DNA of 35,275 nucleotides from Gamarada debralockiae (GCA_002803225.1 NXFV01000219.1:1-35275), one strand, 5' to 3'. Shown: positions 10,278-22,485, numbered from the stretch's first letter. Translations and numbers: made by a program. Notes: generated from the sequence alone by a model not told the origin.

Positions 10278-12683
10278 ATGCGTTTCGGAAAGACGCTGCG
10301 GGACTCGGTCTACGCGCCGTGGAAGGGCGAATACATCGACTATGCAAAGCTCAAAAGCATGCTCCGCGAAGATGACGAGGAGGATAGGCCGTGGACTGAG
10401 GACGACGAGAATAAATTCTGCGACGAAATTCTGAACGTGCAAATGGAGAAAGTTGCTGGTTTTCAAGAATCTACATTCAAGAGACTCGAGGACCGAGCAA
10501 ACAAAGCGGGCGAGAAGTTGCGAGACCTGGCTCCAGAAGAGGGGAAGACGCCGGGAGACATCACAACTGGACGGTTCAGGGAGATTGAGGGGGAGCTTGA
10601 TTCAATCATCAATGAGACGAAGGAGCTGAAGAAGTATAGCAGCATCAACTATACGGGCTTCTTGAAGATTGTTAAGAAACATGACCGGAAGCGGGGGAAC
10701 AACTACAAAATCCGCCCTATGATGCAGATGGCCCTTTCCAAGCGTCCGTTCAATTCTGAGCAGGGCTATGCGCCATTGCTGAACAAGTTGTCTATGATGT
10801 ACTTTGTTGTTCGCCAGCAACTCGACGAGAATGCGGATCAACCGGGCACCTCATCCGCCGATGCTCAATCGGAGACTCAGAATGGCGAGAGATACACAGC
10901 GTACAAATGTGGGTAATCCTTTTGATACAGGGTATATATTGTGCTAACACTACCAGTCTGGATTCATCCTGACAACCTTCTCGAGGTCAAGACCTACATC
11001 CTCCGTCGACTTCCCACCCTCGTCTACAGCGAGTCATCTTCTAAGGGCATTGAAGCTCAAGGCGACCCCACCCTCAATTCCCTCTACTTCGACAACCGAG
11101 ATTTCTCCTTATATTCGCAAAACGTTGGTCGTCAGCCAGATGCTACATCGTTACGTATACGATGGTACGACCAATTGAACAATAACCCAGAGCTTGTCAT
11201 TGAGCTGAAGATCAACCACGAGAGTGGTACCAGCGAGGAGAAGCGATTCACAATCAAGGATAAATACATTCAGCCATTCATCAAGGGCGAATACAAGATG
11301 GAGAAGAGCATACAAAAGATGGAACGTCAAGGACAGCCAGAAGCCAGAATTGAGGAGTTCAAGAACACCGTTCAAGCCGTCCAAAAGTTCATTCTCGACA
11401 ACGATCTACAACCTGTCCTGCGAGCAAATTACACCAGAACGGCTTTCCAAAAACCTCTGGATGACAAAGTCAGGATTTCTATCGATACATCACTCGCGTT
11501 CATCCGAGAAGACTCCTTAGACCCCGATCGACCATGCAGGAATCCAGACAACTGGCACAGACTTGACATTGACAACAGTTCAATGGTGTATCCGTTTCCC
11601 AATATTGGCAAAGGCGAGATCTCGAGATTCCCATTTTCGGTCCTCGAAATCAAACTCAAGGAGGATGGCGCCAAGAAGCATCCCCAATGGGTCGAGGATC
11701 TGATGGCATCCCATCTTGTTCATAAAGCGCCACGATTTTCGAAATTCGTCCATGGTGTCGCCTCGTTGTTCGAAGATCATGTCAACAACCTGCCATTCTG
11801 GCTCGCCGAAGTCGAGACTGATATCCGTAAGGATCCCCAAGCCGCATTCCAGGCAGAAGAGGACCGGAAAGCGAAGAAGGCTGAGGATGAGCTTGTGGTT
11901 GGCAGCTTCCTTGGTGCCAAGAGCCCAAGTTACAACAAACAAATCAGCTCTCCGCTAGGCAAGTCATTTATGGCAGAGAGGCTAGCGGCAGAGGAGCGAG
12001 CTGGTCGACGGTCCGATTTCTCCAGCAATGGTAAGTCAACGGACAACAGGGCGGAAGCTGCACAAGGGGAGGAAGGTGAATCAAGTGGTGGATATGGAAC
12101 CCTTTCTTCGGTCTTCCCATCCTTCTCGCTCTCGAGATACGCCCAAGCCCGCAGGGAAAAGAGCGTGGCCCTACCTGAAGGCGTTACGAAGCCAACCCAA
12201 CTCATCAAAGATTCCGGCCCTCTGCAAGTCGAGCCAAAGGTCTGGCTAGCCAACGAACGTACTTTCCTTAAATGGCAACACATCTGCATCTTGCTAGGAA
12301 CTCTGGCAGTTAGTTTGTACACCGCTGCAGGTCAGGATTTCGTCGCTGAGTTATTCGGCGTTGCATATATCGTTATTGCTGTCTTCGCTGGTGCCTGGGG
12401 TTACTACATGCATATGACAAGACGCAATATGATTGTTGCGAGAAGTGGCAAGGACTTCGACAACATGATTGGACCCATGGTCGTCTCCTTTGCGTTGATG
12501 ATTGCACTGATTTTGAACTTCGTCTTTAAGGTATGTCTATAAATCTACTGTATGTACTTTGCTCCATTCAGCACTAACTTGTAATAGTACCGAGAAGCAA
12601 TCGAGAGACTCAATACTCCTGATACCGCGAACTCGACGTCTTCGGCTCTTGGTGCAGACTCTGTGAAGATTGACTTGGTGTAA
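10278..12683 (+). CDS. VTC4: Vacuolar transporter chaperone 4, polyphosphate polymerase (three exons)
   Basis: VTC4 is the catalytic subunit of the vacuolar membrane VTC complex, which makes polyphosphate from ATP and moves it into the vacuole lumen. Exons: 10278-10908, 10957-12530, 12588-12683, giving 766 aa. Residues 1-190 form the SPX domain (MRFGKTLR start and NYTGFLKIVKKHDRK at 124-138), which senses inositol pyrophosphates. The triphosphate-tunnel polymerase domain runs from about 211 to 500. It has the basic strand SLRIRWYD (R277, R279), ELVIELK, EEKRF, the acidic-basic VLEIKLK at 439-445 and RFSKFVHG around K473, all expected in the active-site tunnel. A low-complexity linker precedes three membrane segments (about 652-671, 676-703, 715-734; DUF202-like). 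The first intron starts with GTGGGT, a weak donor, but is required by frame and gives the conserved FWIHPDN. VTC2/3 are excluded by the intact polymerase residues. Confidence 0.95.
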
Positions 12684-13256
12684 CTGTAGGAGGGAACGAT
12701 TTCTGAGCGGATAAACAAGCAGGGTTATGAGGGTCACCTTCCTCGGTGGACAGACTGGAAGAGTATCGATGGCTTGGTTTTGCATCAGCAACGTGTATAA
12801 AAGGAGACTTTGGCTCTACATAGCCCTTGGCCGGCGCTGCATAGTTATCATCATCATGTACAAATTGCACACTACCCTGGATCATTCACTCTGCACCTGC
12901 CGCGTGATCATCATAATTTTCCATCCCTTCTAATAGGCTCTGATCCGCGGACACTGCCTAGAGATTCAAGACATTTGGCATGTGCCCGTGTTTGACCACG
13001 CGAGGCTGGAACTTCTAATGCCATCATCGTTTATCTTCCAAGCCACAAACAATTCAACCTCGAGTCCATAAACAAATTCCGCTTCTCGACACAGTGAAAA
13101 CTCTTCGAGCGATGCGATAGCATCCAAATCTGTACTCCAACAAGGCAGATTCGAGCATTCACAATAATCCTGCTCAGCCTCGCTACGACGCGGCCCCTCC
13201 ATCCCGCGAACAAATGTCGAGAACCCCTCCTCAGAGCATGATCTCAAGATTCAACC
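12684..13256. other. Intergenic region between VTC4 and the next gene
   Basis: No gene or recognised element. It should hold the VTC4 3' end and the promoter of the downstream gene. Short frames on both strands here show no family features. Confidence 0.5.
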
Positions 13257-15645
13257 ATGAGCGAAGCCAAAAGAAAATTCCTCGGGTTGTTTAGGAGCAA
13301 GTCGGCCGCTGAGAAACTGTCTAAAGACTCGAAAAATGTATTGAATCAACTCCCCAGCACAAAATGCCCTCGCTAATCTTTTGTAGGACGACATAGATCG
13401 CCCTCGTCGCCGACGCGAACGACCCAACACAGCATCTCCTCGAAACCCCCGAGATAGAAGGCATTCACACTCGCCTGCAGAAGTAACGTTGACCTATTCC
13501 CCCTCTCCAGCTCGCTCGAACCCGGCATCAGAACGCACGAAAGTATGGCCTCCCGCTGGCATGCGACAAGATGGAGAGCTCTCACAGGGAAAAGCGATGG
13601 AGTTGATTGCAAATGGCGTACCGGTGTTTAAGGGACATAAAAGAGCGATTCCTCATGCGTCTGACGAGTACTATTCTTTCTATGCTACGGCCGATGGGAA
13701 TGATAACAGTGGAGACGATCGCGGGGATGCGTATAAGACTGCTTTTACTGCAGATTCTTTTCGCCTTCAAGGACCTGGGCCAGCGGAACATCCTTGGGAG
13801 ACACTTGAGCAGCCTAGTATGGAGTTTTGCTATGGAACACAACCGGGGACGATTACGATTAATCATTGGGTTGCGTTGTCAGGGAATCCACATCCGTCGC
13901 TGGAGCTCAGAGATCCAGGTGTTTTGCCTAGGGAGGTAGATCTTTCGGTCATATTGGAGCGGTTGATCTTCCTTGAGGGCGGCTTTGAAGAAGATTACCC
14001 GGAGTTGATGTATAAGAATCTCTACAAGAATCTCCTTAGAGATCCGGACAAGTATTTGAGTCCGCACAAGGCTATGGAGAAGCAGATAGCGGATTTGATA
14101 GTTGTTCTCTCGAGACCAGAGTGGACGAATTTTAGCCGGCCGGAGAATCAAGTGGTGGCTAAGTTCTTTGCGAATGCTACGTATACGGATCATGGACGAT
14201 ACAAAACGTTCTTCCATCAACTGCTTTTGAGCATGGAGTTGGATTTGAGAATCAATTCGAAGCATCATGTTGCCTGGGCGAAAGAAAAGTTGCTGTCTCA
14301 ACTACCACCTTGCATTGCGTGGGATTTGGCTCTTGCGAGGAAGTGGAGAGAATGCATGACTATTGAGAAATTTAAGACTGGTGGGGATATCGAGCAAAGT
14401 ACGTTTAAGCCCTCTGGTCATGCAATTGCTACTAACAATATCATAGTCAAATTCCACCTCAAAGTCAAGACACGACAAGTCAAAGCCCTCCGCAAGTTCG
14501 CCCGAGCTATGAAATGGCCCAACCTCGCGAAAGTCGACGAAGTTCTCAAAGAACGGGACCCAGAGGCTCCACCACTCGAAGATCGATCCTCAGACACGAT
14601 GTCGTACTTCACCGGCATGATCCTACCAGGCGTCACTCTTCCCTGGCTCGTCATGAACTCCCTAATTGACTGTGATGACGATACGGGCTCAAACGATCTT
14701 GCAGCGTTGACACACATGCATCCGAATAGCGGTTTCCAATACAAGAGTACAACGTACTGGTCCGCCACGTCCATTGTAGGCAAAGTGCTTGGTCCAACAT
14801 GCAAGCAGATAGCAGGGTGGATGGGACCAGCTCGTCCAGCGCCAGATCTGGGACGAGTGCAGATCGCCCGCATTAGACAGAGGAAGCCAAAACAACGTCT
14901 TACCACCTCTGATGTGGAAAGCATGACCATTCGCTCGGATCCTCTCGGACCCCCATCAGATACCTACCCCGTAGCGGAATACATTCTGGTCCGGGATGAT
15001 AAAGACAAAGATATCATTGACACAATTCGCATCGAGAAGCTCGCTCTGAAACCTATATCGTCTATGGAGCCCGAAGGAAAAGATAAGAACAAGCCACTCA
15101 CCTACGATGCCGCCGTACAATTCGCCATCGATGGCCGTTCCTGGCCTCTCCGACTTTCCTACGACGTCTCGTTCATCTCCGCATACCCCTGTGCTCACGG
15201 CCCTCACGTCTTGTTCCACGACTATATTTACAAGTCCGTTTCGGTCGACGAGATTCTCACCATTCGCAATTGGGGGAACTTGAATGGCGGGAATGGAAGT
15301 GTAGGCGCAGGATCAAGTACAGGCGCACGATCGAAGTCGGCTTTAGGAAGTGAGGAGGATAATGATGAGAGGGAGAAAGTGCTGGTTGTGCAAGCGAGTG
15401 GGGTGAGTGATAATGAGGTTCTAGTTAGGGCCTGGTGTAGTCATTGGGGATTAGGCGCTGTGGTTGCGGATGTGGAGAGGACTTGGTGAGTTGCCCTATC
15501 TTAATCTGCTCTATGAGATTTGAGATTGGTTGACTGACGGCTTATTAGCATGGCATGTGCGATCCGAGAAGCGTATGCAGCCTGTCTGAATGTGGTCATT
15601 TTGATTGACACATTGGAAGATGATGATCAAGCTTATCACAGCTGA
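13257..15645 (+). CDS. Conserved-looking fungal protein of unknown function (four exons)
   Basis: I do not recognise the family. Proposed exons: 13257-13337, 13387-14398, 14447-15485, 15549-15645, giving 742 aa. The start ATG opens a basic N-terminus (MSEAKRKFLGLFRSK). It joins, across a 49-bp intron, an Arg/Ser/Pro-rich disordered stretch to about residue 90. After that the protein looks globular, rich in Trp and charged residues, with no signal peptide or clear membrane span. The intron at 14399-14446 (GTACGT donor, CTAAC branch, TAG acceptor) is 48 nt, in frame and free of stops, so the unspliced form would be 758 aa. The last intron (GTGAGT donor at 15486) replaces an immediate TGA and adds a C-terminus containing CMACAIREAYAACLNVVILID, which looks like real coding sequence. 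A likely cytosolic or nuclear protein; no function is claimed. Confidence 0.75.
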
Positions 15646-16245
15646 ATTTAAGGGATGCTTAGGGGGGGAGATGCAGAGGGAGATTGGAAATCATGACTTT
15701 TATGTTTACATGAACACGACGTTACGGCTGGTAATTTGCGGAGTTGGGGCTTGGAAAGGGGAAGGAAAGGATGGTTGCATAGCAAGGATTGGGAGGGAGG
15801 GTTCATCATGATGGATATACCAATACGTTTTCTAGCACGCGTGGTTTTTTTTAGGAATCTTTCGAGAACAATCGATGGTTTTTATCTGATAGTAGTATCG
15901 TGATACCGAGAGGGATTTGCTCGTTGATTGATAAACGGCAAATTGCCTTGCATGAATCTGGGGAGAGATGTCGACGGCTTCGGGCCAGACTCACGCTATG
16001 CTCCAGTTACCTCCACGGCACGATAACAAATGATTAGAAAGCTACAATTGTTGACGCCTTGGGTTCTTCATCAGCAGATTTAGAGAATGTACCTAAAAAG
16101 GAAATAGAAATTCTCTACATTCTTGCAACTCGAATACGCAATTTTTTCTTTAGTAATTGTATAGTACGAATTTCAATATAACCATTATCAAGGTTCGTCA
16201 TAAATCGAAATACTTGTCATATGCAATGCTAACATATGGTCTTAG
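15646..16245. other. Intergenic region before the monooxygenase pseudogene
   Basis: No gene is supported. The end (about 16220-16245) reads like an intron tail, with GCTAAC followed by CTTAG directly before the first recognisable monooxygenase codon, so a lost first exon may have lain here. No matching ATG exon is visible. Confidence 0.45.
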
Positions 16246-17465
16246 GTAGCCATTGTCGGAGCTGGTCCCTCGGATCTCCTCCTCACGCTCCTACTTTCAA
16301 AGCAAGGCATCAATGTGAAGCTCCTGGAAGCTTTACCAAGTCTTGACCATCGGCCTCGAGCCACTCACTACGCTCTCTCTGCCATAATAGCCACGTGGAA
16401 AGCAGGTGTTCTCAAAGATGTGAGTACAACTTCGAACTCCGACTCTATTCCCGTTGGTTGATTTCTTTCAGGTCCGCAAAGAAGATTTTGTGTTTGACAC
16501 CATGAGTTGGCGCAAGATCAATAGGACTTTCCTCGCTGGCTTGGATACCCGTGGCCTGGGAGACTATCCCGATAAACTCACTGTCTTGCAGTTGAGTCAC
16601 TTGGGAGGAATCCTAGCCTTCTTGCAAGCTCGCTTGGGAGAATAAAGTGGTTTCTATTGGGCAAGACAAGGACATAGCATGGGCTGATGTGGAAATACCC
16701 TTCGGACAAAAGGAGAGTAGAGGCGGACTTGGTTAGTTGTGATGGAGATGACAGTGAAGTCCGAAACTGCCTCTTCGGTCATCATAGCTTCCCTGGGATG
16801 ACTTCGGATCATCAACCCGTTGGTACAAATGTAAGTTTCTCAAACCTGGATCATGATTACTTTCAGTAACTCTACTCATAGGTCTATTGTGGCTTTTACA
16901 ATGCAGCAATACTCAACATCCCCGCAGACTAGTGATTCACTAACAGTTTGTAGCACAACTACTCGGATTCAAACTTCATCATACACCCAGAACACTGCCA
17001 CATGGCCGCACGTATTGACAATGATGGATGCTGGCGCGTCACGTATGGAGAACCTCAAGGTCTCTCTCACGACGAACTCATCGAGCGGCATCCCCAGAAA
17101 CTCAAAGCGGTTCTCGAGCGCCTTGGCTTGAGGAACGTGCAACCGTCAAACTACAAAGTCATTAACATCTCACCTTACAAGATCCACCAATGAGCGGCAG
17201 AGTCAACACGCGCAGGCCGCAGCCTACTGGCCGGAGGTTCTGCTCATCTCTATAACACCTTCGAGGTCTAGGACTTTCAGACGGGATTGTAGATGTGGGA
17301 GGGCTAGTTGATCGGAATCCATCAGGGTAAGCTGGTGAGGAGATTTTGGACAAATACAGAGAAGTGAGGAGGAGAAGTACAGGAAGCTCGTCGATCCATT
17401 TCGAGCCACAATTTTGAGAGATTGTTTACTCAGGATCCGGATAAAGATTTATGAGTGGATTTGAT
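16246..17465 (+). pseudogene. Decayed FAD-dependent monooxygenase (phenol hydroxylase / PheA-TfdB-like)
   Basis: Successive pieces in the + direction match an FAD-binding_3 type aromatic hydroxylase. They are VAIVGAGPSDLLL (Rossmann GxGxxG, last Gly changed to Asp) at 16246, RATHYALSA, then after a likely intron (GTGAGT at about 16420) DVRKEDFVFDTMSWRKI. The DG-type motif appears as LVSCDGDDSEVRNCLFG near 16730-16780, and then GMTSDHQPVGTN. After another probable intron come the pieces of the SDSNFIIHPEHCHMAARI block (16970-17020), WRVTYGEPQGL and INISPYKIHQ. From about 17190 the reading frame is destroyed: the region that should carry the GD/FAD-ribityl motif is largely gone. Remnants (GIVDVGGLVD, ILDKYREVRRR, then a piece resembling the 'FTQDPDK' region) occur in shifted frames, with stops. 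No start codon is seen. Function is clearly lost; what it oxidised is unknown. Confidence 0.85.
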
Positions 17466-18677
17466 TTCTTATCCATAGTTTCTCGGCTGACAGGCACTGC
17501 AGGATGAATAGTCGGTGCCTTCAAGATCAGCAAAGGCAGCAAATGACGAGAAATTGTCTAAGAAATGCAATTGTAGTTCGTGGAGTCATCAACTGAGCGG
17601 CGATGAATGAGAAGCTAATGAATTGCAGCTTATCAACAACATGTCCTACAAATTTATAGAGGATTATAAGAGACTTAATAAAGAACATCCGAGTTCAAGA
17701 AATATATTCCATGATACAGTTCTAATTTTTCTTGCAACTTCTCTGGCTAAGACAAGACCTTCGTGATCGACTTAGAGCTTCACAAGCGAACTACTAAAGT
17801 CCAAAACGTTCTGTAAACACAATAAAGACAGACTCGAATTGTGAAGAAGACACGGTAAACGGCACCCCCAATCCTCTTCTCCTGTGAAAGATAACTACTC
17901 CCAGAAACTACCACCCCTGGTCGATCGGCTCAGGGGTCGATCACGTGATACTGTACAAAAGCGGGCCTTCAAAAAATTTACTACTTCCACGAAGCAACCA
18001 GATGTGGTCACAACGCATCGACATTTTTAACTGGGCTCAAGTACTCAAGTTTATCAGGACGATCAACCTAGTATCGGGAAGAAGACCAGAGTCTTGAAAA
18101 GTTTTATGAAATGCGATGCTGAGGCAGGGAAGCTCCAAAGTGGATCGAAGGACGCGTATTCTTTCTTTGTTAAGCTTAAGTCTCCTGAAACTATCTTCTG
18201 CAGATTGAACACGCCGTAAAGCTTGATTATTTCCAGCAAGATGCGGAATTCAGGACGAAAACTGTTGGACTCTGAATATTCACTCTGCGTCTGTGTATTT
18301 TCTCAAGCCGAGTTGATTTTTCAGGTGTTGTTGAGATCGGATGAACTTCCTCTGATCCCCTGGCGTCAAGATAAGTGTCGTCGTCACAGCGCGAAGTCCT
18401 TGGTTTGATGTCCACAATTGCGTATACCCCGTCTCCACAACATTCGTACTCACCGGCGCGAATACACTGGACATCTCATTTTGGTCTTGTCTCCAGCCAC
18501 AAAGAATGGAGTAGCAAATGGTCCCATACCGGCCTATTAATATATTAGTGTGTTTCCGTCACCATAGTTATATTCACAAGGCCCAGCTTCATCTTCTTTT
18601 CAAAACATCCTCAATTGTTTGTTTGTTCCTCATTCTTGAACACAGTCACTCGCTTTTCCATTTTGTCCTCTTTCAAT
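17466..18677. other. Intergenic region upstream of the GH16 gene
   Basis: No gene is supported. An eight-base palindrome TCACGTGA at 17941-17948 is a typical fungal bHLH (Cbf1-like) target, just after two copies of GGTCGATC near 17919 and 17936. An AT-rich TATTAATATATTAG block near 18535-18550, about 130 bp before the start codon, may serve as TATA region. A 64-codon frame on the minus strand (18280-18474) is open but unrecognised. Confidence 0.4.
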
Positions 18678-19856
18678 ATGAGATCTCAAATTCCTTCACT
18701 CGCGGCTTCGGCCCTTGTCTTCTCCCAGCTCGTTCAGGGACAAACTTCTACCGACTGTAATCCTTTGACAAATACTAGTAAGAGAAAAATCTCGTCCCTT
18801 CTACACACTCGGCATATTTACTTACCTTCTTCCAGCCTGTCCCAGCGACAAAGCTCTCGGTAAAACCATCACTGTTGATTTCACCGCCGGCCAAAGCTCC
18901 GAATTCTCAGCTGCGTCTGGTACGAATATTACATACGGCACAGATGGTGCTGAATTTATCATGACCTCCGAGGGTCTTGCAAGCACCATCATTTCCAACA
19001 ACTACATCTTCTTCGGCAAGACTGAGGTTACCTTGAGAGCGGCAAACGGAACGGGTGTAGTCAGTTCCTTCGTAATGGAGTCTGATGATCTGGATGAGAT
19101 CGACTGGGTTCGTATACTTTTCAAACTTTCCCAGAGGGCTTACACTAATTAAGAGTACAGGAATGGCTTGGTGGCAACTCCACAGTCGTCGAGACCAACT
19201 ACTTCGGCAAAGGTAACACCACCACTTACAACCGCGCAACCTACGAAGCAGTCAACGACCCTCAAGACAACTGGCACACCTACACTGTCGACTGGACCTC
19301 CGAATACATCAAATGGTATGTCGACGGCAGCTTAGTACGCACTCTCCTCTACGCCGATGCTTTGGATGGCAAGAACTTCCCTCAAACTCCAATGCGAATC
19401 AAGATTGGTATCTGGGATGGCGGTGCCGCAGATGAGGCTACAGGAACCGTTGAATGGGCTGGTGGATACACGGATCTCACTAAGGCGCCATTCATTATGT
19501 ATGTGAAGAACATCACTATTGAGGACTACACGACTTCGGGTACGGAATACACTTATGGCGATGAGACGGGTGATTACACGTCGATTGTTATCAGCGGCGG
19601 CAGCAGCAACTCGACCTCGACCTCGACCTCGTCCTCGTCCTCGTCAAATGCCACAACTTCATATAGTAGCAACTCTACTGTTGGAACATCTTCGTCGGGT
19701 AATGCTACCACTACCAGCTCGTCTTCCTCGTCTTCATCATCTTCATCATCCTCCTCGAGCACAGCGACACTTTCCAGCGCAGCAACTGGTAGTCGGAAGA
19801 TTAGCAGCTTGATGGTTGTTCTTTTCGCTCTGGGTTTTGGCTACTTATATCTGTAA
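18678..19856 (+). CDS. GPI-anchored CRH-family cell wall transglycosylase, GH16 (three exons)
   Basis: CRH/Utr2/Crf-type enzymes link chitin to beta-glucan in the fungal wall. Exons: 18678-18777, 18836-19107, 19161-19856, giving 355 aa. A signal peptide covers about residues 1-21 (ends LVQG). The mature start has the family's paired cysteines ([16 protein letters not shown]). The catalytic motif is complete: D120-E121-I122-D123-W124-E125-W126, with E121 as expected nucleophile and E125 as acid/base. Intron 2 (donor GTTCGT, less common) falls inside this motif between W124 and E125. Downstream are the typical [19 protein letters not shown] and KIGIWDGG segments. From about residue 269 a Ser/Thr-rich stalk contains long serine runs encoded by TCG/TCC/TCA repeats. 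The protein ends in a hydrophobic tail preceded by small residues, as for a GPI signal. The stalk repeats could vary in length between strains. Confidence 0.94.
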
Positions 19857-20607
19857 TTTGTGTCGGTAGATAATACAAAGTCCATTCTCTTAAGGTGAAT
19901 TACGAGCTTTTCAGGTCCTGGGCTGTTGAAAAACGTGATGTCGAGGGACGCTTGTGTGTTTGAAGCGTTTGGGTGAATTTGGGGGGAGCGGATTGTTTGA
20001 AGTTCAGCTTGGAGTAAGTTGGAAGCCTGGTTCTGTTCATGGCAATTCGCTGTCTGCAAAGGAACATAGCGTAGCAAAACCTTACATACAGTAAGCCCTG
20101 TTACGTATGGAACTACCAACTGGAACCAAATATTGAATGCCTGTTATTGCCCAGACAAATGTGCAGAAACAATTTCAGAGTACACTATAAAGCGTTGACC
20201 TGAAGCACCTTGTGCACTGAGCGCAATATTAAGGCACATGGACTCGTACTAAGCAATCCACTATGAAACTGCCGCTTTGGGCAACGGAGGCCTTTGGCCT
20301 GTTTTGTCAACAGTACTGGATGATGGATTAGCATATATATATATTAGCACACAACTGTGCATGAGAAGGCGACTTGAAACTATCTTTTCGGTGCTGAAAG
20401 GTTCGTTGTCAAGATGCGTCCTCCTCAAGCCATTTCGACTGTCATGAATGCAAGGTCTGGACTGCAGGGATTGAGCGCTTGCTCTCTGACGATACGGAAG
20501 CGTGTAGTCCGCCCATGGAAAGCTGGGGAAGTGCATTTGCACAGACCATTCCATGCTCAAATCAATCATAACATCATAAATTCATTCATTAGACTTTGTA
20601 TGTACAT
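19857..20607. other. Convergent intergenic region
   Basis: This lies between the 3' ends of the GH16 gene (+) and the permease gene (-). No gene is supported. A short AT alternating run (GCATATATATATATT) sits near 20332-20346. Confidence 0.5.
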
Positions 20608-22485
20608 CTATCCGTCGGCACTACTTTCTTTCCTTTGCCGTTGATCTGGAGGCTGTAATAGCTCCTTCAAAGGCCCTGTATACCTCCTCTTGCCCCTAAA
20701 CATCCAATCACACACCAACAATATACAAAGTCCCAAGAACACAGGACCAGCGTAGTTCATGTTCAGCGCCGTTACTGGTATCGTCGTTGGGAAAGGCACG
20801 AATATACACACGAATGTGCCAAACACAATAGCGTAGAGGTTTATCGCCATACCCCAGCTCCCGAGCGTCCATGGTCCAAAAGTTATGGGCTCGGGATCGG
20901 AGTTTTTGTTCAGTCGTTTTATGACGAGGAGCACGATGGGGATCAGGTAGGAGATGTAGAGGGAGGCGGTACTGAGCGCGAGGATGGCGGAGAGTGCGGT
21001 GGTCGAGGCAATGTTGATTAGGGAGAGCAGCACGACGGTAAATGAAACAAGACCGATGGCGCGAAAGGGGACGTGGTATGTGGTATCCACCTTTGCAAAG
21101 AACTCCGAGTACGGTAAGCCGCCATCACGAGCGAAGGCCCACGTGAGGCGAGACACTGAGGCAACCACCCCAATATTTGAGGCGAAGCCAATGATGGTGA
21201 TAGCACATTGCATTGCGGTAGCCGCTTTGACGGATCTAGTGGCTTGGTAAAATATCTCGATGATGGGGAAACCGGTTGGTGTCTTAAGGGCATTCTCGAC
21301 GTTTCCGATACAGAATAGGAGGACGAGAATGAAAATAAATGCGAGACCGCCGTTGATGGCAATGGTTTGGACGAGGATTTTGGGAATGACCGTTGAAGCG
21401 TTGCGTACTTCTTCACTCATATGGATCGCGCCGTCGAAGCCTATGCAGGTACCATTAGTAAGTCATGAGGCTCTCATGCACGGCTTGGTAGGAGTCACCA
21501 ATGAAGCAATATGTAACGGTCAACATTCCCAGACACCAGGAAATTCCATTACTCTTCCATCCTCCTTCATTTAGAAGTTCTGTGAAGACGAACTCAGGAG
21601 TGCTGCGTGGTGAGAGGAGTACGAGGGGAACGATCAAGGCGATAAAGAATGTGACATGCATTATGCCGCCGAAAAGTTGGATCAGTGGTAGAATTTTGAT
21701 GGCGTAGACATTGGCGGCGAAGGAGAGGACCATTACGGCCCACATGATCAAGGTTCCATGCCACCGGTGAAAGACATAAGTTGGGTTGTTCAAAACTACG
21801 AGGCCCTGGATTTGGGTGGCGATGAGGTAACAGACGCTGGTGACGGTAGCCTGCCATGCAAAAACTGTGATCCATCCTGTTGTGGTCATCAGTCAAGTTC
21901 CTTCAGCCTATTCCAGCGGTCCTCCTACCTTGCATCCAAGTGATAAATGCTTTAATCTTCGGGGGTGCAAATATTGCAGTCCAGTGATATTGTGCTCCGG
22001 CGATTGGACATATGGAAGCCATTTCTGCCAACGAGAGGGCCAATGCCATAGATCCAGTCGTCGACAGGAGCATTCCCCATACTAGAGATGAAGGGCCGCC
22101 ATTCATCAGGCCTGGAGTGAATCCACTATAAATTTCCCCACATCAGCAGTTATCCCCATACAAGCAAATCGGCCAAGACCTCTCACCTCGCAATGGATTC
22201 CCATGATGCCAGCAGTGTTATCGATAATGCGAGAATCGATAGGGAACCGAAATTCCTCTTAAGCACAGCTTGTTCAGCAGTGAACCTAGTAGGAGCGAAG
22301 TTAAAAGGATTCTCGCTCCTTACGTTCATCTGTTGCGGTCTGCCAATTGTGTTCATCAGCACTCCGTCGTTCTGTTCGACATCTGATCGCGTGCGACTCC
22401 GAGTTTTTTGCAACGAAATTGAATCGCGCGGTGATTTGGTGCCCATTGCGGACATCTCGAAGGTATCGTGGCTCTGGTCTGACAT
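20608..22485 (-). CDS. Amino acid/GABA/choline permease, APC family (four exons)
   Basis: A plasma-membrane transporter of the fungal amino acid-choline group (Uga4/Hnm1/Bat-like). Exons on the minus strand: 22485-22187, 22125-21929, 21876-21499, 21440-20608, giving 568 aa, the usual size. The N-terminus is a hydrophilic tail of about 70 residues, with RNFGSLSILALSITLLASWE as the start of the first membrane helix. Family signatures follow: GFTPGLMNGGPSSLVWG, SLAEMASICPIAGAQYHW, then GFDGAIHMSEEVRNAS after exon 3, and SRLTWAFARDGGLP. About 12 hydrophobic segments can be counted. All junctions restore these motifs (donors GTGAGA, GTAGGA, GTGACT). The substrate cannot be read from sequence; GABA, choline or other amines are candidates. 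It shares an 894-bp divergent upstream region with the rhodopsin-like gene. In-frame Met11 and Met14 are alternative starts. Confidence 0.9.

Noticed and set aside
12966..13247. 93-codon minus-strand frame before the unknown gene
   Set aside because: No family features; it overlaps the presumed promoter and leader of the plus-strand gene.
18280..18474. 64-codon minus-strand frame (MSSVFAPVSTNVVETG...)
   Set aside because: It reads moderately like protein and a GTGAGT lies inside, but no second exon or family could be found, so it is not called.
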